Assembly: GCA_963823505.1 (NCBI GenBank)
Contig: CAWGLY010000005.1
Location: 62,001-126,000 of the forward strand
Direction of reading: 5' to 3'
From: DATHZQ01 sp963823505
GTDB lineage: Bacteria; Actinomycetota; Acidimicrobiia; Spongiisociales; UBA5794
DNA: 64,000 nt
In this document: positions 1 to 8,544 of the stretch, one piece after another
Position numbering within the stretch: position 1 is the first letter of the stretch
Layout: each line of letters begins with the position of its first letter
The notes under the pieces: model-generated
The model's input: only the letters and a program-made list of their open reading frames with translations
What the model was told of the DNA's origin: nothing
Database searches by the model: none
Made by a program: the position numbers and the translations under genes

Positions 1-2
1 CA

Positions 3-1040
3 AGAATGCGCCGGCAATCTGATGCGATCAGCACCTTCGACGAGGCGAGGAGATTCGCGGGAAATCCGCTTCATCTCGCACGGCTGCACAGACGGATCGG
101 CGTAGTTCTCGAACAGGATCGAAGCGGAGCTGAAGAGGCCTTCTCCGCCGCCGAAGCAGCGCTGGAGCGCGTGGAAGACAGCTCCGAACAGCGTGTCGAG
201 TGGCTCAACGTGAAGATCGCGAAGCTGAAAATGCTCTACTGGTTCGACGACAGCGCCCAGATGCTGAAGTTGATCGAAGAGGTGAGGCCATACGTCGAAG
301 CTGGCGCGCAACCCCGGCAGCGAGCGGAGTTCTTCGAGCAGCTGACACTCTTCGACTTCCGGCATGATCAGTATTTCATGAGCGAGGAGACTTTCGAGCA
401 CGTGTACGAGTACGTTCGTGGCGCAGAGATGGCCGGTGACACGAGCCTTCTTGCCGAAGCTCGATTCACGCTCGCGTTCTGTCAGCTCTTTGCCTTCCGT
501 GCTGCAGATGCACTGGCCGAGCTCGATTCCGCGCTCGATCTGGCGAGGCGGACCGGCCACCGTGCGGTGGAGGTGCGCTGCCTGTCCTATCTCGCCACGG
601 CGCACCGGCTCGCAGGCAATGTCCGTGAGACCGAGGAGCATGCCACACACGCAAGATCCGAGGCGGAGGCCGAGAACATGGTCGAGTACGTCGGCTTGGC
701 CGATGCGAACCTCGCCTGGGTGGCGCACCGAAGCAGCAAACCGGAGCAGTCCGAGAAACTCGCCGAGGCGGCACTCACGGCGTGGCGACACATGGAGATG
801 GTATGGCCGTTCCGCTGGCTCGGGCTGCTGCCAACATTGGGTCTGGCAGTGGACCGGAAGGATCCCAAGTCGCTTGCGGCGTTCGCCCGGGAGATGCTCG
901 ATCCTGCTCAGCAGCGACTTCCCAATGCTGTCGCAGAAGCCTTGCAGCGGCTTCAGGCGGCCGTTGGTGAGTCAACGACGGTCCTAGACGCGGCCAAGGA
1001 GGTTCTTCGGGCAGCAGCAGTAGCAGGTCTCGATACCTGA
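3..1040 (+). CDS. TPR-type helical-repeat protein, 5' end cut by window edge
   Basis: The reading frame is open from the first bases of the window, so the N-terminus is missing; the first ATG (position 6) is not necessarily the start. About 345 residues remain. They are almost wholly Ala/Leu/Glu-rich amphipathic helices of the tetratricopeptide kind, for example the pairs around ADALAELDSALDLARRTGH and RETEEHATHARSEAEAEN, with no catalytic motif. Such C-terminal TPR blocks are common in actinobacterial AAA/LuxR or cyclase-type regulators, and that is a possible parent protein, but the N-terminal part needed to decide is outside the window. It ends 74 bp before the small ORF of the YcaO-TfuA locus on the same strand, so it may be a regulator or partner of that locus (inference). 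Confidence 0.75.
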   Translation, partial: RMRRQSDAISTFDEARRFAGNPLHLARLHRRIGVVLEQDRSGAEEAFSAAEAALERVEDSSEQRVEWLNVKIAKLKMLYWFDDSAQMLKLIEEVRPYVEAGAQPRQRAEFFEQLTLFDFRHDQYFMSEETFEHVYEYVRGAEMAGDTSLLAEARFTLAFCQLFAFRAADALAELDSALDLARRTGHRAVEVRCLSYLATAHRLAGNVRETEEHATHARSEAEAENMVEYVGLADANLAWVAHRSSKPEQSEKLAEAALTAWRHMEMVWPFRWLGLLPTLGLAVDRKDPKSLAAFAREMLDPAQQRLPNAVAEALQRLQAAVGESTTVLDAAKEVLRAAAVAGLDT

Positions 1041-1114
1041 GGACTGGGCGCCGCGGCGCGCTGTCGTGTATCCTCGCCCCACGGTACGCAGGCCAACAGG
1101 GAGAGGCTGGCCAC

Positions 1115-1369
1115 ATGGCAAAGTTCGAGCGGGATATCGTCATCGCCAACGACGATGGCAAAGTCTACCACTTGACCCAGGACACATTGAATCAACTAGA
1201 GCACGTCGACTTGAAGGACAACCGCTACCAGCTCATCAATGGGCTCCTGGAGCAAGGCGTCTCGACGGCCGCCATTCCGACGGTAGACGATCCCGGGCCG
1301 GAGCCCGATGCATTCTGCTACCTGCTCAACCTGGGCAGCTTCCGAAAGAGCCAGCCCTACGAGGACTGA
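1115..1369 (+). CDS. 84-aa small protein before YcaO: candidate RiPP precursor or recognition protein
   Basis: A purine-rich site AGGGAGAGG lies 8 nt before the ATG, so translation is well supported. The protein is acidic, with a helical-looking N-terminal two thirds (about 1-50), a Pro/Asp-rich hinge (TVDDPGPEPD, about 56-65) and a short tail containing one Cys and two Ser (FCYLLNLGSFRKSQPYED). A leader-hinge-core layout directly before a YcaO/TfuA pair is what a modified-peptide precursor would look like. I do not recognise the family. The alternative is a stand-alone leader-binding (PqqD/RRE-like) protein; the stretch around DGKVYHLTQ is only faintly reminiscent. It is in the same reading frame as the YcaO gene, separated only by the TGA at 1367-1369. 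Confidence 0.7.
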   Translation: MAKFERDIVIANDDGKVYHLTQDTLNQLEHVDLKDNRYQLINGLLEQGVSTAAIPTVDDPGPEPDAFCYLLNLGSFRKSQPYED

Positions 1370-1414
1370 CCTTCGGTCGGCGCCGAGCCCGCTGCCGATC
1401 CCGCGCTAGCTCCG

Positions 1415-2662
1415 ATGCTGCAGGCGAACGGCCTCAGCGAATCGGATCTCAAGCGATTCCGAATCGGAACGCACCGTGCGCTGAACCCGGTGCAGACCCT
1501 CGAGAGGCTGCTCCCGCTGGCGAGCGCCTTTGGGATCACTCGGGTTGCGAACATCACCGGTCTCGACCATATCGGTATTCCCGTGGTTGTGGCCTACAGA
1601 CCCAACTCGAGGTCGCTGTCGGTGTCGCAAGGCAAAGGCCTCACACTCGACCAAGCGCGCGTATCGGCGTTGATGGAGTCGATCGAATCCTGGCACGCCG
1701 AGCGCATCGCGCTTCCGTTGAGGCTTGCGTCGTCCGCGGAGATGCGCGTGCGACATCGGGTGGTCGATGCTGCGCAGCTTCCTCAGCTGTCAATCAGCCG
1801 CTACCACGATCATCTCCGACTCCCGTGGGTCGAGGGTTTGGATATCGCTGTCGACAAGCCGGTGTGGGTTCCGTATGAGATGGTCCATCTGGACCTCACG
1901 CTTCCGCTCCCCGAGGGCTCCGGGTGTTTTCCGATGAGTTCGAACGGGTTGGCCTCCGGTAATCACCCTCGCGAATCCGCCGTGCACGCGGTCTCCGAAG
2001 TGATCGAACGCGATGCGTACGCGCTCTGGCAATTTCGGCCACCCAAGGATCGGCAGGGTCGTCGGCTGGATCTTGCCTCTATCTCGGATGAAGCGTGTCG
2101 ACAGCTCATCGATCGATTCGAGGCGGCAGGGATGCTCGTGGCCGTGTGGGACATGACGAGCGATGTTGGCGTTGCGGCCTACCGCAGCACCATCATCACG
2201 AGTGGCGATGATGCTTTGAGGCCGCTCTATCCCAGTTCCGGTCTGGGCTGTCACCCGTCCCGCGACGTGGCCCTGTTCCGAGCTTTGAGCGAGGCAGCCC
2301 AGAGCCGCCTCACCCGCATTTCGGGCTCGCGCGACGATGTCGAGCGAGCCGAGTACGAGTTGACCCGGAATCCCGACCGACTCTCAGCCGTGCGGCAACG
2401 CCTGACGAATGAGAAAGGGGTCCGCGCGCACGACGAGGCACCGTCCCACGACGCCGAGGACTGCGGAGGCGACTTGGCGTGGATCGTCAACCATCTGCGC
2501 AATGCCGGCTACCCCCAGGTCGTGCTGGTCGACCTCACTCATCCTGAGGTGTGCATCCCCGTCGTCAGGGCCGTCGTTCCTGGGCTCGAAACCAAGCCAG
2601 GAGGACCTGGATACGTTCCGGGGGCTCGGGTCCGCAAGCTCGTTGGGGCCTCGTCGACGTGA
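1415..2662 (+). CDS. YcaO-family ATP-dependent cyclodehydratase / thioamidation protein
   Basis: The 415-residue protein shows the YcaO signature: an SQGKG motif at about 71-75 followed by the ATP/Mg-binding ExxE helix (MESIESW, about 88-93), and a second acidic helix after SNGLASGNHPRESAVH with SEVIERDA (about 194-201). YcaO proteins use ATP to activate peptide backbone amides, giving azolines or, with TfuA, thioamides. The C-terminus lacks the PxPxP ending of many azoline-forming members, and TfuA follows with a TGATG overlap, so thioamidation is the likelier chemistry (family knowledge plus inference). ATG 1415 is the only possible start after the upstream in-frame TGA; no ribosome site is visible before it, and the 15 codons between the TGA and this ATG read as an Ala/Pro linker. 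Confidence 0.92.
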   Translation: MLQANGLSESDLKRFRIGTHRALNPVQTLERLLPLASAFGITRVANITGLDHIGIPVVVAYRPNSRSLSVSQGKGLTLDQARVSALMESIESWHAERIALPLRLASSAEMRVRHRVVDAAQLPQLSISRYHDHLRLPWVEGLDIAVDKPVWVPYEMVHLDLTLPLPEGSGCFPMSSNGLASGNHPRESAVHAVSEVIERDAYALWQFRPPKDRQGRRLDLASISDEACRQLIDRFEAAGMLVAVWDMTSDVGVAAYRSTIITSGDDALRPLYPSSGLGCHPSRDVALFRALSEAAQSRLTRISGSRDDVERAEYELTRNPDRLSAVRQRLTNEKGVRAHDEAPSHDAEDCGGDLAWIVNHLRNAGYPQVVLVDLTHPEVCIPVVRAVVPGLETKPGGPGYVPGARVRKLVGASST

Positions 2663-4047
2663 TGCAGCGATCAGATATGGTCGTCTTCTCAGGGCCAACG
2701 CTGTACAACGTGGATCGATCAGCGTTCCTCGATGCTCGTTACTTCGCTCCCGCCGCACAGGGCGATGTGTACGCAGCCACCAAGGAGCAGCCCTGGGCGA
2801 TTGGCATCATCGACGGCTTCTTCGAGCGCGTCCCCGCCGTCTGGCACAAGGAGATCCTGTGGGCGATGTCACGAGGCGTGAGGGTCTACGGCGCTGGAAG
2901 CATGGGTGCGCTTCGAGCAGCCGAGTTGCATCCTTTCGGCATGCGTGGTGTCGGCAAAGTGTTCCGCTGGCTGGCAGATGGGGTACTCGAAGACGATGAC
3001 GAGGTCGCTGTCGTGCACGCACCGGCAGAACTCGGCTTCATGCCGATGTCGGACGCTCTGGTCAACATCCGCGCGACTCTAGATGCCGCCTTGGGCGCCG
3101 GAGTCCTGCGGTCGGAGTCTGCGGCGACAATGACTGCCGCTGCAAAGGGGTTGTTCTATCCGCAGCGATCGTACGCCCGGATGTGCGACGCGGCTTCTGC
3201 AGCCGGCGTTCCGGCTGCAGAAGTGGCCGACTTTCGGCGCTGGCTGCTGGAAGGCCGCGTCGATCAGAAGCAGGTCGATGCAATCGCGATGCTCCAGCAG
3301 ATGGCCGCCGACCGTTGGGAGCACGGCGACTCGCGGGAGACTGTGTCGTATCGATTCAATTACACCGACGCATGGGATCAAGTCGTTCGACGAATCGATC
3401 GGAGGTCACTGTCCACGGCGCCTGGGACCGAGACCTACCAACATGACGCCGTGCTCGACGAAGCGCGCCTCGATCCCCTCGAGTACGCAGCACTTCGAAC
3501 GAGGGCCCTCATTCATGTCTTGGCTCTCGAGCTTGCGAGAGACAGCGGAGGCGAGGTCGGCGACTTCACGATCCAGGTGGAGGTCGACAGCCTCAGAAGG
3601 GGCCTCGGGCTGCACACGCCGCGACAGATGGATGACTGGCTCGTTGAGCAGGGTCTCTCGAGAGAGAGTTTTGCCGACCTCGTTGTCGATCGGGCAAAGG
3701 CGCGCCGGATCACTGCCATCTACGCAGGACAGATCGATGGTGCGATAGCCGACTTGCTTCGGCTATCCGGCCTGCAGGGTGGCCTCGAAGAACGGGCTCG
3801 TGACAAGCAAGAGGCGCTCGCGCTCCGCGGCCTCGAGAACCCGACGTCGCGGGCCGCCGGGATCACCGACGACGAGCTCTGGCGGTGGTATTTCGAGACG
3901 CGGCTGGGAAGTTCGGTGCCACACGACCTCGAGGCAGAGGCCTCTTCTCTCGACTACCTCGACGTACACGCAATGCGACGCACGGTGCTGCGCGAGTATT
4001 GCTATCTCAGGATCGTCCCCGACTCGGATCAGAGCGGCGCACCGTAG
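2662..4047 (+). CDS. tfuA: TfuA-like protein with long C-terminal extension
   Basis: The ATG overlaps the YcaO stop (TGATG), so translation is coupled. Residues 5-145 are a clear TfuA core: VVFSGPTL at the start, then IGIIDGFFE, VWHKEILWAMSRGVRV, the hallmark GAGSMGALRAAEL and a DDDEVAVVHAP segment. TfuA proteins work with YcaO in trifolitoxin, thioviridamide and methanogen McrA thioglycine formation, probably helping to deliver or release sulfide. At 461 residues it is much longer than the core family; the remaining about 300 residues are largely helical and I recognise no domain in them. They could bind the substrate peptide or substitute for a missing partner. The 3' end overlaps the convergent nitroreductase by 19 bp. 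Confidence 0.93.
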   Translation: MQRSDMVVFSGPTLYNVDRSAFLDARYFAPAAQGDVYAATKEQPWAIGIIDGFFERVPAVWHKEILWAMSRGVRVYGAGSMGALRAAELHPFGMRGVGKVFRWLADGVLEDDDEVAVVHAPAELGFMPMSDALVNIRATLDAALGAGVLRSESAATMTAAAKGLFYPQRSYARMCDAASAAGVPAAEVADFRRWLLEGRVDQKQVDAIAMLQQMAADRWEHGDSRETVSYRFNYTDAWDQVVRRIDRRSLSTAPGTETYQHDAVLDEARLDPLEYAALRTRALIHVLALELARDSGGEVGDFTIQVEVDSLRRGLGLHTPRQMDDWLVEQGLSRESFADLVVDRAKARRITAIYAGQIDGAIADLLRLSGLQGGLEERARDKQEALALRGLENPTSRAAGITDDELWRWYFETRLGSSVPHDLEAEASSLDYLDVHAMRRTVLREYCYLRIVPDSDQSGAP

Positions 4048-4694
4048 CGGTCCCGAAAGGCGAAACTTTCAACGGGCTTGCGCGGCGGACGTCGGCGCTC
4101 GTCCTGGCGCAGGTCCTTGGGAAGCTCATCGATGGCTTCGGGATCCGGGTTCTTGACGCCCACGATGAGCATCGCAACCACTTGCTCCGGATCCGGAATA
4201 GCCAACAGCTGCTTCACTCGAGCCTCGTCGAAGCCGGCGATCGGGTGGGCGACCAGGCCGAGCTCGGTTGCCATCAGCATCATGAACCCGGTTGCGATGC
4301 CGATGTCGAACAAGAAGAGCGGACGCTCGAGCAGGATCTTGCTTCCGTCAGGTGCGGTGGTGAAGCTCCGATGAGCCACCTTGACGGTGGCGTCGTCCGC
4401 TTGGCTGCCGCAAACCACTACGAACATCGATCCGCGGTACGCCCATTGGTTGAAGTCGGGCAGCGCATTGTGTGTAGAAAAGGACTCGAGCACTTGGGGG
4501 TCGCGCACGAACACGAACCGCCACGGCTGCGCGTTGTTCGCGGATGGGCTCAAGCGGGCTGCCTGAGCGAGCTTGGAGGTGGTGGCGTCGTCGATCGCCG
4601 GGCCAAGCAGAGCTCGGAAGGCTCTCCGATGTTCGATCGCCTCTTCGAGGTCGTAGGGCTGGTTTGGTTGTTGAGCAGCCAAGTCAGGCCACAT
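4029..4694 (-). CDS. Nitroreductase-family FMN oxidoreductase
   Basis: The 221-residue product has the nitroreductase fold signature: an N-terminal EEAIEHRRAFRALL segment, then RLSPSANNAQPWRFVFV (FMN phosphate and ring contacts), and a later GLVAHPIAGFDEARVKQLL helix. These enzymes carry FMN and use NAD(P)H. I start it at ATG 4694 (MWPDLAAQ), which overlaps the end of the upstream NmrA-like gene by 11 bp and so suggests coupled translation; longer starts only add low-complexity Arg-rich sequence. SagB-type dehydrogenases of RiPP loci belong to the same fold, so its position tail-to-tail with TfuA is suggestive. However, it is on the other strand, in its own operon, and looks like an ordinary stand-alone nitroreductase. 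Confidence 0.9.
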   Translation of the reverse strand: MWPDLAAQQPNQPYDLEEAIEHRRAFRALLGPAIDDATTSKLAQAARLSPSANNAQPWRFVFVRDPQVLESFSTHNALPDFNQWAYRGSMFVVVCGSQADDATVKVAHRSFTTAPDGSKILLERPLFLFDIGIATGFMMLMATELGLVAHPIAGFDEARVKQLLAIPDPEQVVAMLIVGVKNPDPEAIDELPKDLRQDERRRPPRKPVESFAFRDRYGAPL

Positions 4695-5565
4695 CCACGA
4701 GGCCGCGCGCGTAGGCCTCAACGGTGGTTTGCGGAATCGGTAGACCTGAGGGCCTTTCCACGTTCGGCGGGTCCCCGGCCGCGTACCGGAGCATGAGACT
4801 TGCGAACGCCTGTTCAACGGGATGGGCGGCGTCTGCGCGTTGCGCTTCGAGAGCTGCCGTTGGAACGTACTCGGTTTCGAACGCCCGGCCGGTGACTTGC
4901 TCGAAGATCGCTACGACTTCGTTCGGGGTCAGCGCCTCGGGCCCGAGTATGGGGAGTACCGTCCGTGAGAAGGTGCCGTCGGTGGCTACGGCCCTCAGGA
5001 TCGCTGCGACATCCGGTATGGCCACCCAGGCCATGGGTGACGTCCCCTCGCCATACACCGTCGCATGTCCTCCTTGCCAGTCGAAGCCAACGTGCGGTGA
5101 GAGCCACACATCCATGAAGATGGAGGGCTGCACAGTGACGAAATCGATCGAAGAACGCGTCAGGTGCTCTTCGACGGCGAGCTTGGCTGCGGTGAATGGC
5201 GAGTTGGCCCGAATGCCGAGTATCGAGACGAAGATGAGTCGACCGACTTCGGCGTTGACCGCAGCATCGATCAAGGCCTTCTGCCCTTCCTGGTCCACGG
5301 CGACCAGGGTATCCTCGGGTCCGTCCGCTCCGAGCGCTGAAGCCGTTGTGATCACCGTGTCCGCTCCCGCGCAGGCTCGACGGAGCGATGCGGGATCCTT
5401 GAGGTCACCGACGACCGTGTCCACTCCCCATTGGTGGAGTTGGCTCACCACTGCCTTGTCTGAGGACACGCGGACCAACCCGCTGACGGTGTGGCCGTCC
5501 TCTGCAAGACCTCGGGCGACTTGTCGTCCGAGTTGCCCGGTCGAACCAACGACAAGAGCTTTCAT
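4684..5565 (-). CDS. NmrA/SDR-type NAD(P)-binding oxidoreductase
   Basis: The 293-residue protein begins with a Rossmann motif (MKALVVGSTGQLGRQVA; GxxGxxG) and continues as an atypical short-chain dehydrogenase of the NmrA/HSCARG kind: GDLKDPASLRRACAGADTVI, then VGRLIFVSILG and a C-terminal substrate region. The active-site Tyr-x3-Lys of classical SDRs is not obvious (the segment reads SPFTAAKLAVEEHL), so it may be a redox sensor or a quinone or flavin reductase, as for NmrA relatives. ATG 5565 is chosen because AGAGGGG precedes it by a normal distance and the nucleotide-binding motif starts at once. It forms a two-gene operon with the nitroreductase. Confidence 0.88.
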   Translation of the reverse strand: MKALVVGSTGQLGRQVARGLAEDGHTVSGLVRVSSDKAVVSQLHQWGVDTVVGDLKDPASLRRACAGADTVITTASALGADGPEDTLVAVDQEGQKALIDAAVNAEVGRLIFVSILGIRANSPFTAAKLAVEEHLTRSSIDFVTVQPSIFMDVWLSPHVGFDWQGGHATVYGEGTSPMAWVAIPDVAAILRAVATDGTFSRTVLPILGPEALTPNEVVAIFEQVTGRAFETEYVPTAALEAQRADAAHPVEQAFASLMLRYAAGDPPNVERPSGLPIPQTTVEAYARGLVDVA

Positions 5566-6114
5566 GGGACCCCTCTTCGCGCGTAGCCGGCTCCACGCCT
5601 CGATCGCCGGTCGAGTAAGGGTAGGTAGGAGCTGGTCTCCCTCGCAAGAGTCGCCATCGATGGCATGCACATCGTGGTCGGCCCAAAGCTGAAAGGACGC
5701 GCCAAGACTGCGTATGCCCGAGTACGGCGCGCTCCGCCGAGACCAATGTCGCGGCCCTGAACCCGGTTCTGTCCTCGGCGAGCCCGTCGACGTCGTCGGG
5801 ATTTCCGTGGCGTGGCATCTCGACGATGTGCCGTTCATCGAGTGTGTGTCCGGGGTCCCGAACTGACTGGCCTCGGCGCACCGAGGACGTCCCTGATTGA
5901 ACACAGCATGTCTTGCTCTGCGTCTGGTCCGCGGCGTGTCCGCGAAACGCAGAGACTGTTACCCACGACGAGAGTCGACGAGCGTAGGAATCCCATACGG
6001 CACAGGGATATCGGCAGACTGGCCACCCGACTCGTTGAACGCAACGCCGCAACCCGCACGCCGGTCGGTCTCTGCGATCACGAACCGGCGTGCGGTGGCG
6101 TCGTGCTCGATCAA
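5566..6114. other. 549-bp intergenic region without a recognisable gene
   Basis: It lies between the start of the NmrA-like gene and the 3' end of the subtilase gene. The open frames in it on both strands are Arg/Ser/Pro-rich shadows with no family features, and I see no RNA gene. It presumably contains the promoter of the NmrA-nitroreductase operon. Confidence 0.5.
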
Positions 6115-7974
6115 TCAGGGTGTTGCGGGTACCTCCTGCTCGCCGACGGGTTCACGTCCGGTCCCGACCGAGCCCCACTTCAAGATCGTGTGGAACTTGG
6201 CGAACACCGGCCGCTCGTTGCGCAGCGTGTCGAGCAGAGCGACGAGCTCCGCCTCGTGGAAGTAGATATTGAGGATGCCGTTTGGCCACACGACGTTGCC
6301 CGGTAGCGGTGCCGAGTCTTTGATGATCCCCACATACCCGATGTACTTGCCCGTCGGTGTGTACAGGTACACGAAGCCGATCTGGTTGGCATTGCCGTAG
6401 CCGGTGATCATGAGCACCGAGTACGACCCGACCTCGTGGGCGATGACCGGGGAGATCAGCTTCGCCAGATCCGGACGGTTGCCGATGCGCTGGGTCGCCG
6501 GTCGAACCGGGTGGTTCTGCGGATAGCCAGTGCCCGTCATGCTGGGCACAAACGTGAACCCGGGTGCGTCTTGTTGAGCCGATCCGGTGGTGCGCAGCAG
6601 TTTCCGCGCCTCCTCGGGCGTCATCAGTGCACCGCCGTTCACGTGACGGACCCCCTGGACGCAGGCGAGGGCGCCGACAACGATTGGCGAGGCGCTCGAC
6701 GTCCCGCTGAACTCGTCTGTATACCACTGGTTCTTGTCCATCCCGCCTTGCAGATCGCCGTAGCCGGTGGTCGTCACCTCCCAGCCCCAACCCTGGGCAT
6801 CAACCCGCGAGCCGTGGTTGGAGAAGTAGCAGCGGCCCCTGTCGGCGTACACGTCGCCGGTGGCGGGCTGGCTGGTCCTCCCATGGGTTCCCGCCGGAGG
6901 GAGACCTGCGCCGACGAGGACCGCACCCGAGGTCTTGTTCGCCGAGTTGAACGGGTTTCTCCACCAGAACGGGAACGGCCCCAGGGGTGACGGCGGGTTC
7001 GTGTCGTAGATCGGGTCGTCGAGATCCTGGCCGCCGTTGCCGGCTGCCTCGACCACGATGACGCCCTTGCCGACCGCATACCGGATGGCAACCAAGTCAT
7101 CTGGCCACCACTCGACCGGGATGTATCCGAATCGGGTCCAGTCACCGATCGTGTACTTTGGGCCGGCACGGTGGACCTCGATGAGGATGATGTCGCCGGC
7201 GGTCAGGTGATTCGCAGCCGTGTGGATCGCAGCCGATGTCCCAGCGGGATTCCACGACACCCCGCTGACGCGAGCATCCGGACAGATCCCCGTGATGCCG
7301 ATCGTGTTGACGTCGCCGCCGATCTCGCCGATGACGGCCGTTCCGTGGTTGTTGTCGGGTGCGTTCGTGCCGTCGATCACGCCCCCCTGGTTCGAGAGCA
7401 GGTCCTCATGGGCGAAGTTCCAGCCACGTTCGATGTCGATGATCCGGACCTGCGTGCCACGCCCTCCCGGCACGGTCCAGGCGTGATACGCGTTGATGCC
7501 GGTCGGAGCCGGGTCCAGATAATCCTGGCGCGGCTCGAAGTTCGGAGTCGTGGCCGGCGCAGGCTCGCTCAGGGGCTCCATCTCGTTGAGCACGAGGTGC
7601 GCTGGTTCGGTGGGTGGCTTCACGTATGCGGTCTCGACGACCTCGCTCTCTCGCAGCCGCTCCGCAAGGTCGTCGAGGACCTCGTCGGGCGCCTCGACCT
7701 TGTAGAACACAGATAGATCCGGGACGTCGGCGCCGGTATCTCGGGTGAGAGCATCGGCTTCGGCCTGGAGCCGTTCCTCGCTGGTTCCGAACAGCGGGCG
7801 AATCACGATGTCCTCGCTTGCGACCAGGTCGGCAAGGGCGCTCACGTCGACGCCGCTCGTCGACTCGACGCCCTGGGGCGTGGCTCGCAACCCGGCGTCC
7901 GCCTTGGCGATGATGATCAACTCTCGGGGCGCGGTCAGGTCGTCCCGGCTCTCGCCTATCAACTCCTGAGTCAT
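6115..7974 (-). CDS. Subtilisin-type (S8) serine protease with a C-terminal domain shared with the neighbouring gene
   Basis: The 619-residue protein has the complete S8 catalytic set: Asp180 (RIIDIERGW), His210 (NNHGTAV), oxyanion Asn313 (AAGNGG) and Ser426 (GTSSASP). Residues 1-140 are a prodomain-like region (YKVEAPDEVLDDLAERL). No signal peptide or membrane segment is seen, so it probably acts in the cytoplasm or leaves by another route. Residues about 517-612 after the catalytic domain form a separate module ending in LRNERPVF...GREPVGE, which is colinear with the end of the divergently transcribed caspase-like protein. Two large loops (VHRAGPKYTIGDWTRFG and the WWRNPFNSA region) are insertions relative to simple subtilisins. 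GGGGAGAAGG precedes the ATG. Confidence 0.95.
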   Translation of the reverse strand: MTQELIGESRDDLTAPRELIIIAKADAGLRATPQGVESTSGVDVSALADLVASEDIVIRPLFGTSEERLQAEADALTRDTGADVPDLSVFYKVEAPDEVLDDLAERLRESEVVETAYVKPPTEPAHLVLNEMEPLSEPAPATTPNFEPRQDYLDPAPTGINAYHAWTVPGGRGTQVRIIDIERGWNFAHEDLLSNQGGVIDGTNAPDNNHGTAVIGEIGGDVNTIGITGICPDARVSGVSWNPAGTSAAIHTAANHLTAGDIILIEVHRAGPKYTIGDWTRFGYIPVEWWPDDLVAIRYAVGKGVIVVEAAGNGGQDLDDPIYDTNPPSPLGPFPFWWRNPFNSANKTSGAVLVGAGLPPAGTHGRTSQPATGDVYADRGRCYFSNHGSRVDAQGWGWEVTTTGYGDLQGGMDKNQWYTDEFSGTSSASPIVVGALACVQGVRHVNGGALMTPEEARKLLRTTGSAQQDAPGFTFVPSMTGTGYPQNHPVRPATQRIGNRPDLAKLISPVIAHEVGSYSVLMITGYGNANQIGFVYLYTPTGKYIGYVGIIKDSAPLPGNVVWPNGILNIYFHEAELVALLDTLRNERPVFAKFHTILKWGSVGTGREPVGEQEVPATP

Positions 7975-8544
7975 TGCCTTCTCCCCTCTGCGGCTGGCGG
8001 AGCGCCGCCAACCATCACTCGTGAGAATTCAGGATCCGAGCATTGATGTCTGAGGTTCTCGCGCTGCCACCTCCTCCCGGCCCCTTCCTGCATCCCAACT
8101 CGCGGCGGCCGCAGCGGCCAGGGTCGAAGTGCTCCTTGGCAGTCCCGGCACTTCACGGTGCGCCGACAAACAGGGCACATGGCGCGAGGATGTGTCGTGT
8201 GGGATCCACGTCTTGTGAGGATCCGAGACGATCTTGGCGTTGAGGACGATGCGGTCTGGCTGCTCAACACGAACGACAACCTGTTCTGACCCAGCGCTCC
8301 GATCGCGAGAGGATTTTCGGTTGATTCGGTGAGGTCGAAGGCCCCGCCGGGACGGCACCGTGACCATCTGCCCTAGCTCGGCTGTTCTGAGCGGCGGACG
8401 ATGGCGGAGTACGTGGCCCGCCACTCGGGCGTCAACGAAAGGGGAGAGGGTCCCGGGTTGGCATTGAGGTGCGGGTGTCGGCTGAAACGTTCTGTTGCGT
8501 TGTGATGCCCGTCCTCCAACGATTCATCGAACGAAGGGGTCGTC
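7975..8544. promoter_or_regulatory. 570-bp divergent intergenic region between the two protease-like genes
   Basis: The subtilase (minus) and the caspase-like gene (plus) start at its two ends, so both promoters lie here. The length is unusually large for this gene-dense window. I found no convincing promoter boxes, RNA gene or conserved small ORF; the open frames are basic or Pro-rich shadows. Co-regulation of the two genes from this region is an inference from the divergent layout. Confidence 0.5.

Noticed and set aside
1115..1369. Calling the 84-aa protein a PqqD-type RRE outright
   Set aside because: The strand-like start (DIVIANDDGKVYHLT) is faintly similar, but the expected three-helix end is missing and the tail is Pro-rich. 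I left it as an alternative only.
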